Assembly: GCA_000987045.1 (NCBI GenBank)
Contig: LAKY01000013.1
Coordinates: 25,827 to 89,826 of the forward strand
Direction of reading: 5' to 3'
Source: Clostridiales bacterium PH28_bin88
Lineage (GTDB): Bacteria > Bacillota > PH28-bin88
Length of the DNA: 64,000 nt
Shown here: piece by piece, positions 32,635 through 41,323 of the stretch
Position numbering within the stretch: the stretch's first letter is position 1
How the letters are laid out: every line of letters starts with the position of its first letter
Notes under the pieces: model-generated
The model's database searches: none
The model's input: the letters and a program-made list of their open reading frames with translations, nothing else
Told to the model about the DNA's origin: nothing
Translations under genes and position numbers: made by a program

Positions 32635-32742
32635 AAGGCCAGCGGATTACGAAAAAATGAAAATGCTGGCCTTTGATGAAAACAAATAGCCAGCATTAAA
32701 TAATCATGCTGGCCTCTGGACTTAAAGTCTCCGGACTTTTCC
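32635..32742 (-). promoter_or_regulatory. Conserved two-hairpin intergenic element, copy 6, plus extra hairpin
   Basis: Arms GCCAGCAT (32689-32696) and ATGCTGGC (32706-32713) flank a 9-base loop. GACT-N3-AGTC-N4-GACT lies at about 32719-32736 on the plus strand. A second hairpin with the same AAGGCCAGC/GCTGGCCTT arms (32635-32643, 32665-32673) follows. Together they form the leader of module 2. Confidence 0.72.
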
Positions 32743-32831
32743 GTATTTCTTTCTCGATTAAAAATTACCAATTGCAGGAAGGCTGATAACCCTGCGAAGA
32801 AGAAGGTTATATCTTTCACTTGCTTCTCTTG

Positions 32832-33722
32832 TTATATTTTATTCGTTATCGCATCGAAATTTCCTTCTTGGGAAAAATATTTTTTTGAAATATTTTCGTA
32901 AAACTTAATAAGGTCATGAACAACCTTTTCAGGTACGTTCATTTGCCCCAGTCTTACCGGGGCATAACTACCGTGAAAGTCGGTTCCCCCGGTAGCCAAT
33001 AAACCATTATCTATGGCCATGCATTCGTACCGGCGTACCCATTCCTCCCTCTGATCGCCAAGGTAGTAATAATAGACTTCCAGCCCGATATCACCAAGCC
33101 CTAATAATTCCTGCAACAGATTGTCATCCCGGATCAGTGCCGGATGTGCCACAACAGGAACACCCCGCGCTTTACGGATCAACTCTACTGCGTCAGTAAA
33201 GCTGTGTTGGCTAAATTCTACGTAAGCAAGTCCGTCTTGGGACAAGTACCTGCGCAGGATCTCCACAGCCTGAATCCGGGTTTGAATGTACCCGGCTTCC
33301 CTAATTGCATGCAGGATATGGTTCTTTCCGATTACCCCGTTCTCCGGCACCACATTTTGAACTTGGTCCCACTTTACGTTAATACCGTATCGCTTGAGTC
33401 TTTCCACAGTTTCCTGAGCCACAGTATTTCGCTGTTCACGGAGTTTTTTTAGGCGTCCTTCGAGCAACGAAGAGTTCATATCCACAAAATATCCAAGAAG
33501 GTGAACCTCCCGGCCTCGATGTGTTGTCAGCAGTTCCACCCCGGGGATAACCTGAACTCCTCGCCTCCTACCAACCAAGGAGGCTTCCAAGCACCCTTCA
33601 ATGCTTTCGTGGTCAGTGATGGAAATTGTTGAAAGTCCCAGTTTGGCGGCGGTTTCAACTACTTCAGTCGGAGTAGCTGACCCGTCGGAGGCGGTAGTAT
33701 GGATGTGTAGGTCCACCGGCAT
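32832..33722 (-). CDS. PHP-domain phosphoesterase
   Basis: A 296-residue PHP-domain protein. Metal-binding motifs are DLHIHTTASDG near the N-terminus, SITDHESI (about residue 38), VIPGVEL, and VAHPALI, with the last ligands in GTDFHG. Stand-alone PHP proteins of this size are TrpH/YciV-like RNase AM or nucleoside 3',5'-bisphosphate phosphatases. It precedes module 2 on the same strand but has no clear link to it. The length and motif set are normal. Confidence 0.85.
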   Translation of the reverse strand: MPVDLHIHTTASDGSATPTEVVETAAKLGLSTISITDHESIEGCLEASLVGRRRGVQVIPGVELLTTHRGREVHLLGYFVDMNSSLLEGRLKKLREQRNTVAQETVERLKRYGINVKWDQVQNVVPENGVIGKNHILHAIREAGYIQTRIQAVEILRRYLSQDGLAYVEFSQHSFTDAVELIRKARGVPVVAHPALIRDDNLLQELLGLGDIGLEVYYYYLGDQREEWVRRYECMAIDNGLLATGGTDFHGSYAPVRLGQMNVPEKVVHDLIKFYENISKKYFSQEGNFDAITNKI

Positions 33723-33859
33723 GGCCTCACCCCGCTGTCTCTTAAGATAGTGCCGGGTTTAACTTGGTGTATTTCCATAATATTTTATTCGAGCAACCCT
33801 TTAGGATACCTGCTACGTGCCTGAACATCCGGGTGACAAAAAATACTGTCCAGTCACGG

Positions 33860-33888
33860 TTGACTGGCGTTCCCGATTTGCGTATAAT
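33860..33888 (+). promoter_or_regulatory. Consensus sigma-A promoter of tRNA-Trp
   Basis: TTGACT (33860-33865), a 17-bp spacer, then TATAAT (33883-33888). The tRNA begins 20 bp downstream of the -10 box. Confidence 0.88.
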
Positions 33889-33907
33889 AAGGTATGCAAA
33901 GTCCTGC

Positions 33908-33983
33908 AGGGGAGTAGCTCAATTGGTAGAGTAGCGGTCTCCAAAACCGTTGGTTGCGGGTTCGAGTCCTGTCTCCCCTGCCA
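33908..33983 (+). tRNA. tRNA-Trp (anticodon CCA)
   Basis: Acceptor arms AGGGGAG (33908-33914) and CTCCCCT (33973-33979) pair fully, the discriminator is G33980, and CCA (33981-33983) is encoded. The D-loop AGCTCAATTGGTAGAG, the anticodon loop CTCCAAA with CCA at 33941-33943, and the T-loop GGTTCGAGTCC are all standard. It stands alone with its own promoter and terminator. Confidence 0.95.
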
Positions 33984-33999
33984 AAAAATGTGTTTAAAG

Positions 34000-34026
34000 C
34001 CGAGGAAAGCCTCGGTTTTTTGTTTT
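34000..34026 (+). terminator. Terminator of tRNA-Trp
   Basis: CCGAGG (34000-34005), AAAG loop, CCTCGG (34010-34015), then TTTTTTG and more T. A strong intrinsic terminator. Confidence 0.88.
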
Positions 34027-34051
34027 TAAGAAAGATAACCACAAATAACGA

Positions 34052-34076
34052 AAGAGGGAGTACCAATCTCCCTCTT
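34052..34076 (-). terminator. Hairpin downstream of the EF-G paralogue
   Basis: AAGAGGGAG (34052-34060) pairs perfectly with CTCCCTCTT (34068-34076), 40 bp after the gene end. The T-tract is poor on the minus strand. Confidence 0.5.
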
Positions 34077-34114
34077 CCTCGTATATAACAGAAAACCGAT
34101 TTGTTTAAGCGACA

Positions 34115-36166
34115 TTAAGCTTCAGCTTTAGCTGCTTTGGCGGCAGCGATAATCTTCTCTGCGATATGGGATGGAACCTCTTCGTACGTGGCAAACTCCA
34201 TGGTGAAGCTACCGCGTCCTTGGGTGATGGACTTTAAGTCAATAGCATACCGGTACATCTCCGACAATGGCACCTGTGCTCGGATAATTTGTAGTTTACC
34301 TTGGGGTTCCATACCAAGGATGCGCCCCCGTTTGGCATTCATGTCACCAATGATGTCTCCCATAAACTGTTCTGGTACGGTTACCTCGACATTCATAATC
34401 GGTTCAAGAAGCACAGGTTTTGCCTGCTCCACCGCTTTCCGGAAGGCGAGCCCGGCCGCTATCTTGAAGGCCATTTCCGAGGAATCTACTGTATGATAGG
34501 AACCATCAGTTAGAGTAATCTTGACATTTGTCACCGGGTAACCAGCCAGGATACCCTCAACCATTGCCTCACGGATGCCTTTTTCTACAGCCGGAATATA
34601 CTGCCTGGGCACCGCACCACCGAAAATGGTTTCTTGAAACTCAAAGTCCTTATCAGGTAATGGCTCCATGTCAATGTACACGTGACCATACTGGCCATGA
34701 CCGCCGGATTGTTTTTTGTGCTTTCCTTCAACCTTGTTTACGACGGCCCGGATAGTTTCCCTGTATGGGACTTTCGGGTCGGCAATTCCGACTTCCACCC
34801 CAAATTTCCGCTGCAGTCTCTCCATGATAATGTCAAGATGCAGTTCACCCATGCCGGTCAGGAGGGTTTCTTTGGTTTCAACATTTTTACTAACCCTTAA
34901 AGTGGTATCTTCCTCTAAGAGTCGGTTAATGGCGTTGGAGAGCTTGTCTTCATCGCCTTTACTTTTGGGCTTTATCGCCACTGAGAAGCTAGGAGCGGGA
35001 AACTCAATACCATCCAGTATGACAGGGTTTTGTTTAACAGTAAGGGTATCCCCGGTGGTGGTAGACTGAAGTTTGGTGACAGCGCCAATGTCTCCGGCCT
35101 TTAATTCGGAAACCGCAGTCTGGGCTTTACCCTGCATGATAAAGATTTGACCGATTTTTTCATCCGTTTCCTTGTTTACATTGTATACGGTAGAATCAGG
35201 TTTCAGTGTTCCGCCGTATACCCGTAAGAAGCTTACTTTTCCAACGTAGGGGTCCGCCAGAGTCTTAAAAACGAGTACGGCCAGCGGATCTTTCTCCGCT
35301 TGAACAGTTCCGATACCTACACGGTCAAGGGGAGAAGGCATAAAATCCACGATTACGTCAAGTACCGGCTGGATCCCGATGTTTTTCAAAGCGGAACCAC
35401 ATAGCACTGGTATTACACTGCCCGCCCTCACTGCCTGTTTAAGTCCGGAAACAATTTCACCGGATGTCAGTTCTTCACCTTCCAGATACTTCATTAAAAG
35501 TTCGTCGTCTCCTTCAGCCGCTGCCTCAACGACTTGTTCGCGGTAAGAAGAGACCTGATCCGCATACTCAGCAGGGATTTCTTTTTCTTGAAACTTACCG
35601 TCTTCAGAACCGTAAACGTAAGCCTTCATTTTCAACAAGTCAATAACACCACTAAAATCCGCCTCAGCACCTATGGGTAATTGCAGTGGGACGATTTTGC
35701 CGTTCAAACGTTCCTGCATCGATTCCACAACACGGTAAAAATTGGCATTTTCACGGTCCATTTTGTTGATGAATGCAAGGCGAGGCATATTGGCTTTATC
35801 AGCATACTCCCAGATTACTTCTGTCTGCACCTCCACCCCTGATACCGCACACAGTACCATCAACATTCCGTCAACTACGCGCAGGGCTCCTTTTACATCT
35901 CCAATAAAGTCGGCGTAACCTGGCGTGTCGATCAGGTTTACCTTGTGATCCCCCCACTCGCAGGGAGCCAGAGAAGAATTGATCGTTACCTTCCTCTTTA
36001 TTTCTTCGGGGTGATAATCGGTAACGGTGTTCCCGTCGTCCACCTTACCCAGGCGCTTGGTGACACCGGTATCAAACATGATCGCTTCAGTCAGAGAGGT
36101 TTTTCCGGCCCCACCGTGGGCAACAATGCCCACATTTCGAATTTGCCCTGTTTCGTAAACTTTCAT
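34115..36166 (-). CDS. Elongation factor G paralogue (EF-G-like)
   Basis: A 683-residue translational GTPase with five domains in EF-G order. G1 is AHGGAGKTSL, G3 is DTPGYADF, and G4 is NKMD. The AHGGAGKT P-loop, instead of AHIDAGKT, marks the EF-G-2-like paralogue group often found beside, not in place of, the ribosomal-operon fusA. The C-terminal domain IV/V (SGGHGQYGHVYIDMEP) is complete. It should translocate or recycle ribosomes. There is no rpsL/rpsG neighbourhood here, which supports the paralogue call. Confidence 0.88.
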   Translation of the reverse strand: MKVYETGQIRNVGIVAHGGAGKTSLTEAIMFDTGVTKRLGKVDDGNTVTDYHPEEIKRKVTINSSLAPCEWGDHKVNLIDTPGYADFIGDVKGALRVVDGMLMVLCAVSGVEVQTEVIWEYADKANMPRLAFINKMDRENANFYRVVESMQERLNGKIVPLQLPIGAEADFSGVIDLLKMKAYVYGSEDGKFQEKEIPAEYADQVSSYREQVVEAAAEGDDELLMKYLEGEELTSGEIVSGLKQAVRAGSVIPVLCGSALKNIGIQPVLDVIVDFMPSPLDRVGIGTVQAEKDPLAVLVFKTLADPYVGKVSFLRVYGGTLKPDSTVYNVNKETDEKIGQIFIMQGKAQTAVSELKAGDIGAVTKLQSTTTGDTLTVKQNPVILDGIEFPAPSFSVAIKPKSKGDEDKLSNAINRLLEEDTTLRVSKNVETKETLLTGMGELHLDIIMERLQRKFGVEVGIADPKVPYRETIRAVVNKVEGKHKKQSGGHGQYGHVYIDMEPLPDKDFEFQETIFGGAVPRQYIPAVEKGIREAMVEGILAGYPVTNVKITLTDGSYHTVDSSEMAFKIAAGLAFRKAVEQAKPVLLEPIMNVEVTVPEQFMGDIIGDMNAKRGRILGMEPQGKLQIIRAQVPLSEMYRYAIDLKSITQGRGSFTMEFATYEEVPSHIAEKIIAAAKAAKAEA

Positions 36167-36512
36167 GTGCGTCCTCCTTTATCTCAATACTCCATCTCAG
36201 CCGGCATCAAACTTCAGAAAAGATAGCCAGCAATCAAGTTATAGTATATAATTTCTCTCCAATGCGAAAAATCCTTTTTTCTATCCCAATAATTTTGCTG
36301 TAATCTTTTACTTGCAATTGTTTATTCTACCTTGTATATATTGGCACGCTGTTAGCTCTTACCATCTTTTCGAATTATCCGGATACTTAAGGACCACGAC
36401 CGTAAAACACCCCTGGACATTGTGTGAATTATTGTTCCCATGATCACGACCAGATATTCCCGTACTATGTATATATTACCTGCGCATAAATCTTTATCAA
36501 GGGGGTGAAAAC
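36167..36512. promoter_or_regulatory. Divergent gap with a sigma-54-like site
   Basis: A 346-bp gap without a convincing ORF, between the EF-G gene and spoVB. TTGGCACGCTGTTAGCT at 36341-36357 (plus strand) fits the GG-N10-GC spacing of a sigma-54 -24/-12 promoter with one mismatch in TTGCT. It lies about 155 bp upstream of spoVB. I see no enhancer-binding sites. Confidence 0.35.
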
Positions 36513-38075
36513 GTGGTGAGGCAAACACTATGGCAAGGAGCCCTGGTATTGGTAACCGCCGGCGTAATCAACAGGTTGTTGGGGTTCATCTACAGGATCC
36601 TGGTTGTACGCGTGGTAGGACCGGAAGGGGTTGGGTTGTATGAAATGGTTTTTCCGCTGTATTCTCTTGTCTTAGTGATAACCACTGCCGGGATCCCCGT
36701 AGCCGTAGCTAAGATCGTTGCGGAACAAGAAGCGCTGGGTCAGTGGTGCCAGGTTCGCAGGGTTTTCAGGGTCTCCTTCACAGTCCTTATCCTGGCAGGG
36801 CTTACCACTACAGTATTGCTCTTGTCCTCTGTGGACTACATTCCGGTACAGGTTTTCCCCGACTCTCGCGCCCTTTGGCCCTTTTTTACCACCGTACCTG
36901 CTATCATAGTAGTTGCAGCCGGTTCAGCCCTCAGGGGTTACTTCCAGGGACTACACCAGATGACACCTACCGCTGCAAGCCAGGTTTGCGAACAGCTGGT
37001 TCGCATCACCCTAGGGTTATACATGGCTCACAGGATGCTTCATCGAGGACCCGAGTACGTGGCAATGGGCTTAGCTTTGGGAATGGTAGCAGGAGAGGTG
37101 GTAGGATTTTTTATATTAATCATTTATTACTTTAAGACGGGCCGAACTCCCAGTGTCACCGCCGCAATGACAGACAAACGTTCACCGCCCCTCCAGTTGT
37201 TTAAAGAAATCTGGCGATTGGCGTTTCCTGTTACGATCGCAAGAATTGTCACCACTTCGCTCTTAAGCATCCAGGCACTAATGATCCCCCAGCGTCTTCA
37301 AATCTCGGGGGTTTCCGTAAGGGAAGCCACCGTCATCTACGGCCAGTACACCGGTGTAGCGATTGCTTTGGTGAACCTCCCTACTGTCATCAGTGTTTCA
37401 CTCGCTATCAGCTTGGTCCCTGCCATGGCGGAAGCCATAGCCCGTAATGACCTCAACTCGGTTCAGCGAAGGTGTCAAGCGGCAGTACGCCTCACCATCA
37501 TCTCGGGATTACCCTGGGCAACCGTATACTTTTTAATGTTTCGTGAAATTAGCGATCTTGTTTTCGGGCTTCCCGAGGCCGGCCTCCCTTTACAGGTTCT
37601 CTCCATTGGATGTATCTTTTACTACCTGCAACAAACGACCGGGGGTATTCTCCAGGGCCTGGGCAGAGTAAACCTGGCACTCCGGAACGTGGTCTTGGGT
37701 GCTTTTGTAAACCTTGCCCTGGTTTACTGGCTTACAGCCTTGCCGCTTTATGGCATACTTGGTACGGCTGCGGCAAACAGCGCCGGTTGGCTCGTCGTCG
37801 CCCTTTTAAACACCATTTGCGTCTCCCGTTTAACCGGTTTAAAATTTGATGGCCGGAAATGGTTAATAGCGCCTTTGGTAGCGTCGTCCGGGATGGGTAT
37901 CGCCATCATCCTGTTGTGGGTACGTATATGGCTGGTAACAGGGCACCGCCTGGTGGCGACTCTCCTTGCCCTGCTTATCGGTTTGGTGTGCTACCTAGTA
38001 TTACTTGGGGCTGCGGGAGCTATTACCAAAAGCGATCTGCAACACGTCCCTTTATTAAGGTGCTGTTTCCGATAG
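36513..38075 (+). CDS. spoVB: SpoVB/MurJ-like polysaccharide flippase
   Basis: A 520-residue membrane protein with about fourteen helices, of the MOP/PST superfamily. The N-terminal segment INRLLGFIYRILVVRVVG-x-EGVGLYEM is characteristic of SpoVB, a lipid II-type flippase needed for spore cortex formation. It starts at GTG behind AAGGGGGTGA. The SASP gene follows, giving a small sporulation context. SpoVB-like paralogues with other roles exist, so the symbol is by similarity. Confidence 0.82.
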   Translation: MVRQTLWQGALVLVTAGVINRLLGFIYRILVVRVVGPEGVGLYEMVFPLYSLVLVITTAGIPVAVAKIVAEQEALGQWCQVRRVFRVSFTVLILAGLTTTVLLLSSVDYIPVQVFPDSRALWPFFTTVPAIIVVAAGSALRGYFQGLHQMTPTAASQVCEQLVRITLGLYMAHRMLHRGPEYVAMGLALGMVAGEVVGFFILIIYYFKTGRTPSVTAAMTDKRSPPLQLFKEIWRLAFPVTIARIVTTSLLSIQALMIPQRLQISGVSVREATVIYGQYTGVAIALVNLPTVISVSLAISLVPAMAEAIARNDLNSVQRRCQAAVRLTIISGLPWATVYFLMFREISDLVFGLPEAGLPLQVLSIGCIFYYLQQTTGGILQGLGRVNLALRNVVLGAFVNLALVYWLTALPLYGILGTAAANSAGWLVVALLNTICVSRLTGLKFDGRKWLIAPLVASSGMGIAIILLWVRIWLVTGHRLVATLLALLIGLVCYLVLLGAAGAITKSDLQHVPLLRCCFR

Positions 38076-38150
38076 CAAAATCTCATGCCACATTTTTTTA
38101 GTCTTATTGTCGCGGTATCAGGAAATCCTAATAACAGGAGGTGGTGCAAA

Positions 38151-38375
38151 ATGGCCAAATTTACCGGTACTGACAAATTGCTACCGGAACCGGTTTTGGA
38201 AGAGTTTAAGTATGAAATAGCGGAAGATATGGGCATCGGCACCCAAGTCCGAGAAGGTTATTGGGGCGAAGTAACGTCCAGAGACTGCGGCCACGTCGGA
38301 GGAAAGATTGGCGGTAATATGGTAAAAGTTATGATCCGAGAAGTTGAGAAGCTATTGGCTGGTAATCCTATTTGA
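38151..38375 (+). CDS. Small acid-soluble spore protein, alpha/beta type
   Basis: A 74-residue SASP starting at ATG 38151 behind AGGAGGTGG. The family's two conserved blocks are visible: an FKYEIAEDMGI block near residue 20 (the germination-protease cut region is usually EIAxE) and GHVGGKIGGNMVKVMI near the C-terminus. SASPs coat and protect spore DNA. It is a strong sign that the host makes endospores. The ATG at 38151 is preferred over an upstream in-frame start without a ribosome site. Confidence 0.9.
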   Translation: MAKFTGTDKLLPEPVLEEFKYEIAEDMGIGTQVREGYWGEVTSRDCGHVGGKIGGNMVKVMIREVEKLLAGNPI

Positions 38376-38385
38376 AGGTACCCGG

Positions 38386-38416
38386 GCAGGAGGTAACAAA
38401 ACCTCCTGCTGATTTT
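38386..38416. terminator. Terminator between the SASP gene and surE
   Basis: GCAGGAGGT (38386-38394) pairs perfectly with ACCTCCTGC (38401-38409), followed by TGATTTT. It serves the SASP gene and possibly surE from the other side. Confidence 0.8.
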
Positions 38417-38424
38417 AAGGCACC

Positions 38425-39192
38425 CTATCTCTCCCTGTTCAGATCCCATGAACGCACTTCCTCCAGGATACGATAATCGGTAAGGTCAAAATGGATAGGA
38501 GTGACCGAGATAGCCTGTTCAGCAATAGCAGCCAGGTCTGTACCCGGTTCGCGGTTAACATCCACTACTTCCCCGGCCAACCAGTAATAAACCTTACCAC
38601 GAGGATCCTTGCGTTTGTGTACGGCATTGTCGTAACGCCGGGTACCTAACCTGGTCACTTGTACGCCTTTAATCTCGTTCGCCGGTAGATCAGGAACGTT
38701 GATATTCAGGAGGGTATCTTTAGCCAGTCCTTCGCGGTATAGCTTGGCACACACTTTGGCCGTAAAACGTGCCGCGAAACTAAAATCCAAATGGTCCTCC
38801 CCGGTAAGGGAGACAGCCACTGAAGGAATTCCGGCCATCATGCCTTCGATAGCTGCAGACACTGTACCGGAATACAGCACATCGGTGCCCAAGTTCGCTC
38901 CACGATTAATTCCCGAAACGACAAGATCAGGACGTTGCCCTACCAACAAGCCTTCCAGTGCTAATTTTACACAATCAGCCGGAGTCCCTGACACCGCCCA
39001 CCCCACTTTGCCGCCAGAAAAGGATACCGTCTCCACACGTAATGGTTTATGGACTGTAATGCCGTGGCCGCTGGCGCTTCTTTCCCTGTCCGGAGCGACT
39101 ACTGACACCCTACCTACCCTTTCCAGCTCTATGCGCAGCGATTGAATTCCTATCGCTTCAATGCCATCGTCATTGGTCAAGAGAATATGCAT
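38425..39192 (-). CDS. surE: 5'/3'-nucleotidase SurE
   Basis: A 255-residue SurE enzyme, which dephosphorylates nucleoside monophosphates and is linked to stress and stationary-phase survival. The metal site LLTNDDGIEA (D8, D9), the SASGHGITV loop with its Ser and GINRGANLGTDVLYSGTV are all present and complete. The length is normal. It is alone between the SASP and YpmA-like genes. Confidence 0.93.
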   Translation of the reverse strand: MHILLTNDDGIEAIGIQSLRIELERVGRVSVVAPDRERSASGHGITVHKPLRVETVSFSGGKVGWAVSGTPADCVKLALEGLLVGQRPDLVVSGINRGANLGTDVLYSGTVSAAIEGMMAGIPSVAVSLTGEDHLDFSFAARFTAKVCAKLYREGLAKDTLLNINVPDLPANEIKGVQVTRLGTRRYDNAVHKRKDPRGKVYYWLAGEVVDVNREPGTDLAAIAEQAISVTPIHFDLTDYRILEEVRSWDLNRER

Positions 39193-39312
39193 ATGCTCCT
39201 CCCAGATGATGTGTCTATTTGAAAGCAGCTAAGTTCGGTTCAAGAATGCCCGGCAACTGTGGTTCACGAATCGTTGTTTCTTAAAACATGCACAACCTGG
39301 GCGAAAAGCCTT

Positions 39313-39492
39313 TCAGGTTTCGTATATATTTACTGTCATGGTATTGTCTTCTTTGTTTTTGCTTAGTCCTATTATCAACTGTTTATGTTTTAACGACTTA
39401 TTAAGGAAATCCACTACTTTGTAGAGATCTTCCCAGGAGCTAAAATTCTTTGAAGCTATCAGTTCCAATCTCCCTTCGGGTTTTTCCGTCAA
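39313..39492 (-). CDS. YpmA/DUF4264-family microprotein (59 aa)
   Basis: A 59-residue ORF starting at TTG 39492 after AGGGGGGATG. Its core DLYKVVDFLNKSLKHK and C-terminal TMTVNIYET match, from memory, the Bacillus YpmA family, a widely conserved Firmicute protein of unknown function. The start codon TTG and short length explain why automated callers might miss it. It lies between surE and a TPR protein. No function is assigned. Confidence 0.72.
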   Translation of the reverse strand: MTEKPEGRLELIASKNFSSWEDLYKVVDFLNKSLKHKQLIIGLSKNKEDNTMTVNIYET

Positions 39493-39590
39493 GTTTTCAT
39501 CCCCCCTACAGTCTAGTATTTCTCTTCACTAAACATTTTTCCCTGCCGCCATGGAAAAACTCCAAAGAAAAAGATGAGGCGCGGTAGCCT

Positions 39591-40523
39591 TCATTCAAGG
39601 CCCCACGCCTTATTGTAACATACTACTGCTTCCTGATATTCTTTTGTTTGCTCGCAAACAGCGGCCTTTAATCGCCATGCAGGTCTACACCCGGGTTGAA
39701 CATGGAGAGTTTGATCGATGTAAATCCTGGCCTCCTCGAAGCGGCCAAGTTTCGTCAAGCACGCCGCCTTATTGAGCAACCAGGAGGTGTTTTGCGGTTC
39801 AAGGGAAATGGCACGGTCGTAACAATGCAACGCTGCCAGGTATCGACCAGCCTCCTCAAGACACGCACCCGCGTTGTTATATGAGGTGGCATCACGGGGA
39901 TTTTTCCGGAGGGCAAGGTCATAGTAATCAAGAGCTTCCAGCCACCGTCCAACGCGGAACAGGGAAAAGGCCAGGTTTGACAGAACTCCGGGGTCGTCGG
40001 GTAGATATCTGGCGGCTTTGGAAAAACAGACGGTCGCTTTATGGTGATCCCCTAGTTGCAACCAGCAATACCCAAGATTATTCCACATCTCCCCATCTTC
40101 AGGAAAACTGGAGAGCGCCTTGTTCCACCACTTCAGGGTTTCTGCTACTCGACCCAGTTTTTGTAAAGCCATTCCCAAATTAACCATCACATGCCCACTT
40201 TTAGGAAGCAATTGGTGCGCCTTTTGGTATGCATGTAGTGCTCGTTCCCAATCGCCCAGGCGTGCGTAGCAGTAACCCACGTTATTCCATGTTTCACCGT
40301 CCCTGGAGTTCATCTGCAGGGCGCAATGATAGCGCTGGATGGCGTCCGCATAAGCCCCCGACTTGGCTAAAGCATCCGCACGGGTTTTCAAAACGGCGAA
40401 ATCACCCTTAACCAAATCAACAGGCTGGTTTACCTCTACAGCCAGGTGCTTTTCTGTTACCTCGAAAAAGACGTTGGGTTTGGCCTTGTTTTTCCTGCTA
40501 CATCCGGTAAGGGATCTGCTCAT
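39591..40523 (-). CDS. TPR-repeat protein
   Basis: A 310-residue protein made of about seven tetratricopeptide repeats (segments such as GETWNNVGYCYARLGDWERA and DPGVLSNLAFSLFRVGRWLEA repeat every 34 residues from about residue 50). TPR proteins mediate protein-protein contacts. The start at ATG 40523 follows AAGGGGGAG; an upstream ATG would add 45 unlike residues overlapping the Fur gene. The partner is unknown. Confidence 0.8.
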   Translation of the reverse strand: MSRSLTGCSRKNKAKPNVFFEVTEKHLAVEVNQPVDLVKGDFAVLKTRADALAKSGAYADAIQRYHCALQMNSRDGETWNNVGYCYARLGDWERALHAYQKAHQLLPKSGHVMVNLGMALQKLGRVAETLKWWNKALSSFPEDGEMWNNLGYCWLQLGDHHKATVCFSKAARYLPDDPGVLSNLAFSLFRVGRWLEALDYYDLALRKNPRDATSYNNAGACLEEAGRYLAALHCYDRAISLEPQNTSWLLNKAACLTKLGRFEEARIYIDQTLHVQPGCRPAWRLKAAVCEQTKEYQEAVVCYNKAWGLE

Positions 40524-40648
40524 GTTTTTCTCCCCCTTGAAGTGTTTCCATAAGGTTTCGAGGGAAGACATGGGCATCCCTTCTATAAATACCATAAATC
40601 GTAAGACAAATCCCCTGATGAAGCGACAGCTTCTGTCGGGGGAACCAA

Positions 40649-41080
40649 TTAACGGCATTTATCGCAATAACCGTAAAACTTGAGTTGGTGATCCATGATT
40701 TCAAACCCGCTTTTCCTGGCTATCTGCGCCTCCAGTGATTCCAGCAAGTCGTCCTCAAATTCGGTTACTTTACCACACTTCACGCAGATCAGGTGGTGGT
40801 GATGATGTAATTCTTTATCGGCAAACTCGTAGCGACTTCGCCCGTCATCAAAGTTCATCTTTTGCAGGATTTCAAGTTCCGCCAGAAGATCAAGGGTACG
40901 GTATACTGTTGCCAGGCCAATTTCCGGATGTTTTTCTTTAACGAGATTATATAATTCCTCGGCGCTTAAGTGGCGATCGGCGTTATCCAAGAAAGCCTTT
41001 AAAATCACCTGCCGCTGCGGTGTAACCTTGTATTCCTTTTCGTGAAGGGTACGGCAAACTGATTCCAGCGTATGGGACAT
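40649..41080 (-). CDS. Fur-family metal/peroxide-responsive regulator
   Basis: A 143-residue Fur-family repressor. The N-terminal winged helix (TPQRQVILKAFLDNADRHLS) binds DNA, and the HHHHLICVKCGKV segment plus a final CDKC supply the structural zinc site (two CxxC pairs). The regulatory metal ligands DKELHHHHH suggest a Fur or PerR type; the absence of a clear PerR-type Asp/His pattern leaves it open. It starts 46 bp downstream of a near-perfect sigma-A promoter and is probably autoregulated. Confidence 0.87.
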   Translation of the reverse strand: MSHTLESVCRTLHEKEYKVTPQRQVILKAFLDNADRHLSAEELYNLVKEKHPEIGLATVYRTLDLLAELEILQKMNFDDGRSRYEFADKELHHHHHLICVKCGKVTEFEDDLLESLEAQIARKSGFEIMDHQLKFYGYCDKCR

Positions 41081-41125
41081 ATGGACTCACCCCCGATCAG
41101 CCTAATAAATCCATGATCACAGGTT

Positions 41126-41154
41126 ATTATATGCCGTGTGGTGTTTTTTGTCAA
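41126..41154 (-). promoter_or_regulatory. Consensus sigma-A promoter of the Fur-family gene
   Basis: On the minus strand TTGACA (41149-41154), a 17-bp spacer, TATAAT (41126-41131). Both hexamers are exact consensus, so expression should be high unless repressed. Confidence 0.9.
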
Positions 41155-41269
41155 CTTCGCTGGTGAGCCAAACTCAAAACTCTTGAACTTCAAGAACTCC
41201 CCAACCTGCAACTGACCTGTGCGGGTACACTTAATAATTCAGCCTATGAACCAAAAAAAAGCGATTTTC

Positions 41270-41308
41270 AACAAAAAAACACCCACGGCTGGGCAGCCGC
41301 GGTGTTTT
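41270..41308 (-). terminator. Terminator of the activase operon
   Basis: AAAACACC (41276-41283) pairs with GGTGTTTT (41301-41308), with an inner GGCT/AGCC stem. A T-tract follows on the minus strand. Confidence 0.82.
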
Positions 41309-41323
41309 GGTAATGATACCTTT

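Noticed and set aside
28212..32742. CRISPR array
   Set aside because: The repeated units are not evenly spaced, are separated by genes, and differ in sequence while keeping pairing; no cas genes are present.
28212..32742. GEMM (c-di-GMP or cGAMP) riboswitches, known near Geobacter cytochromes
   Set aside because: The elements lack the GEMM core, so the association with cytochromes does not make them GEMM.
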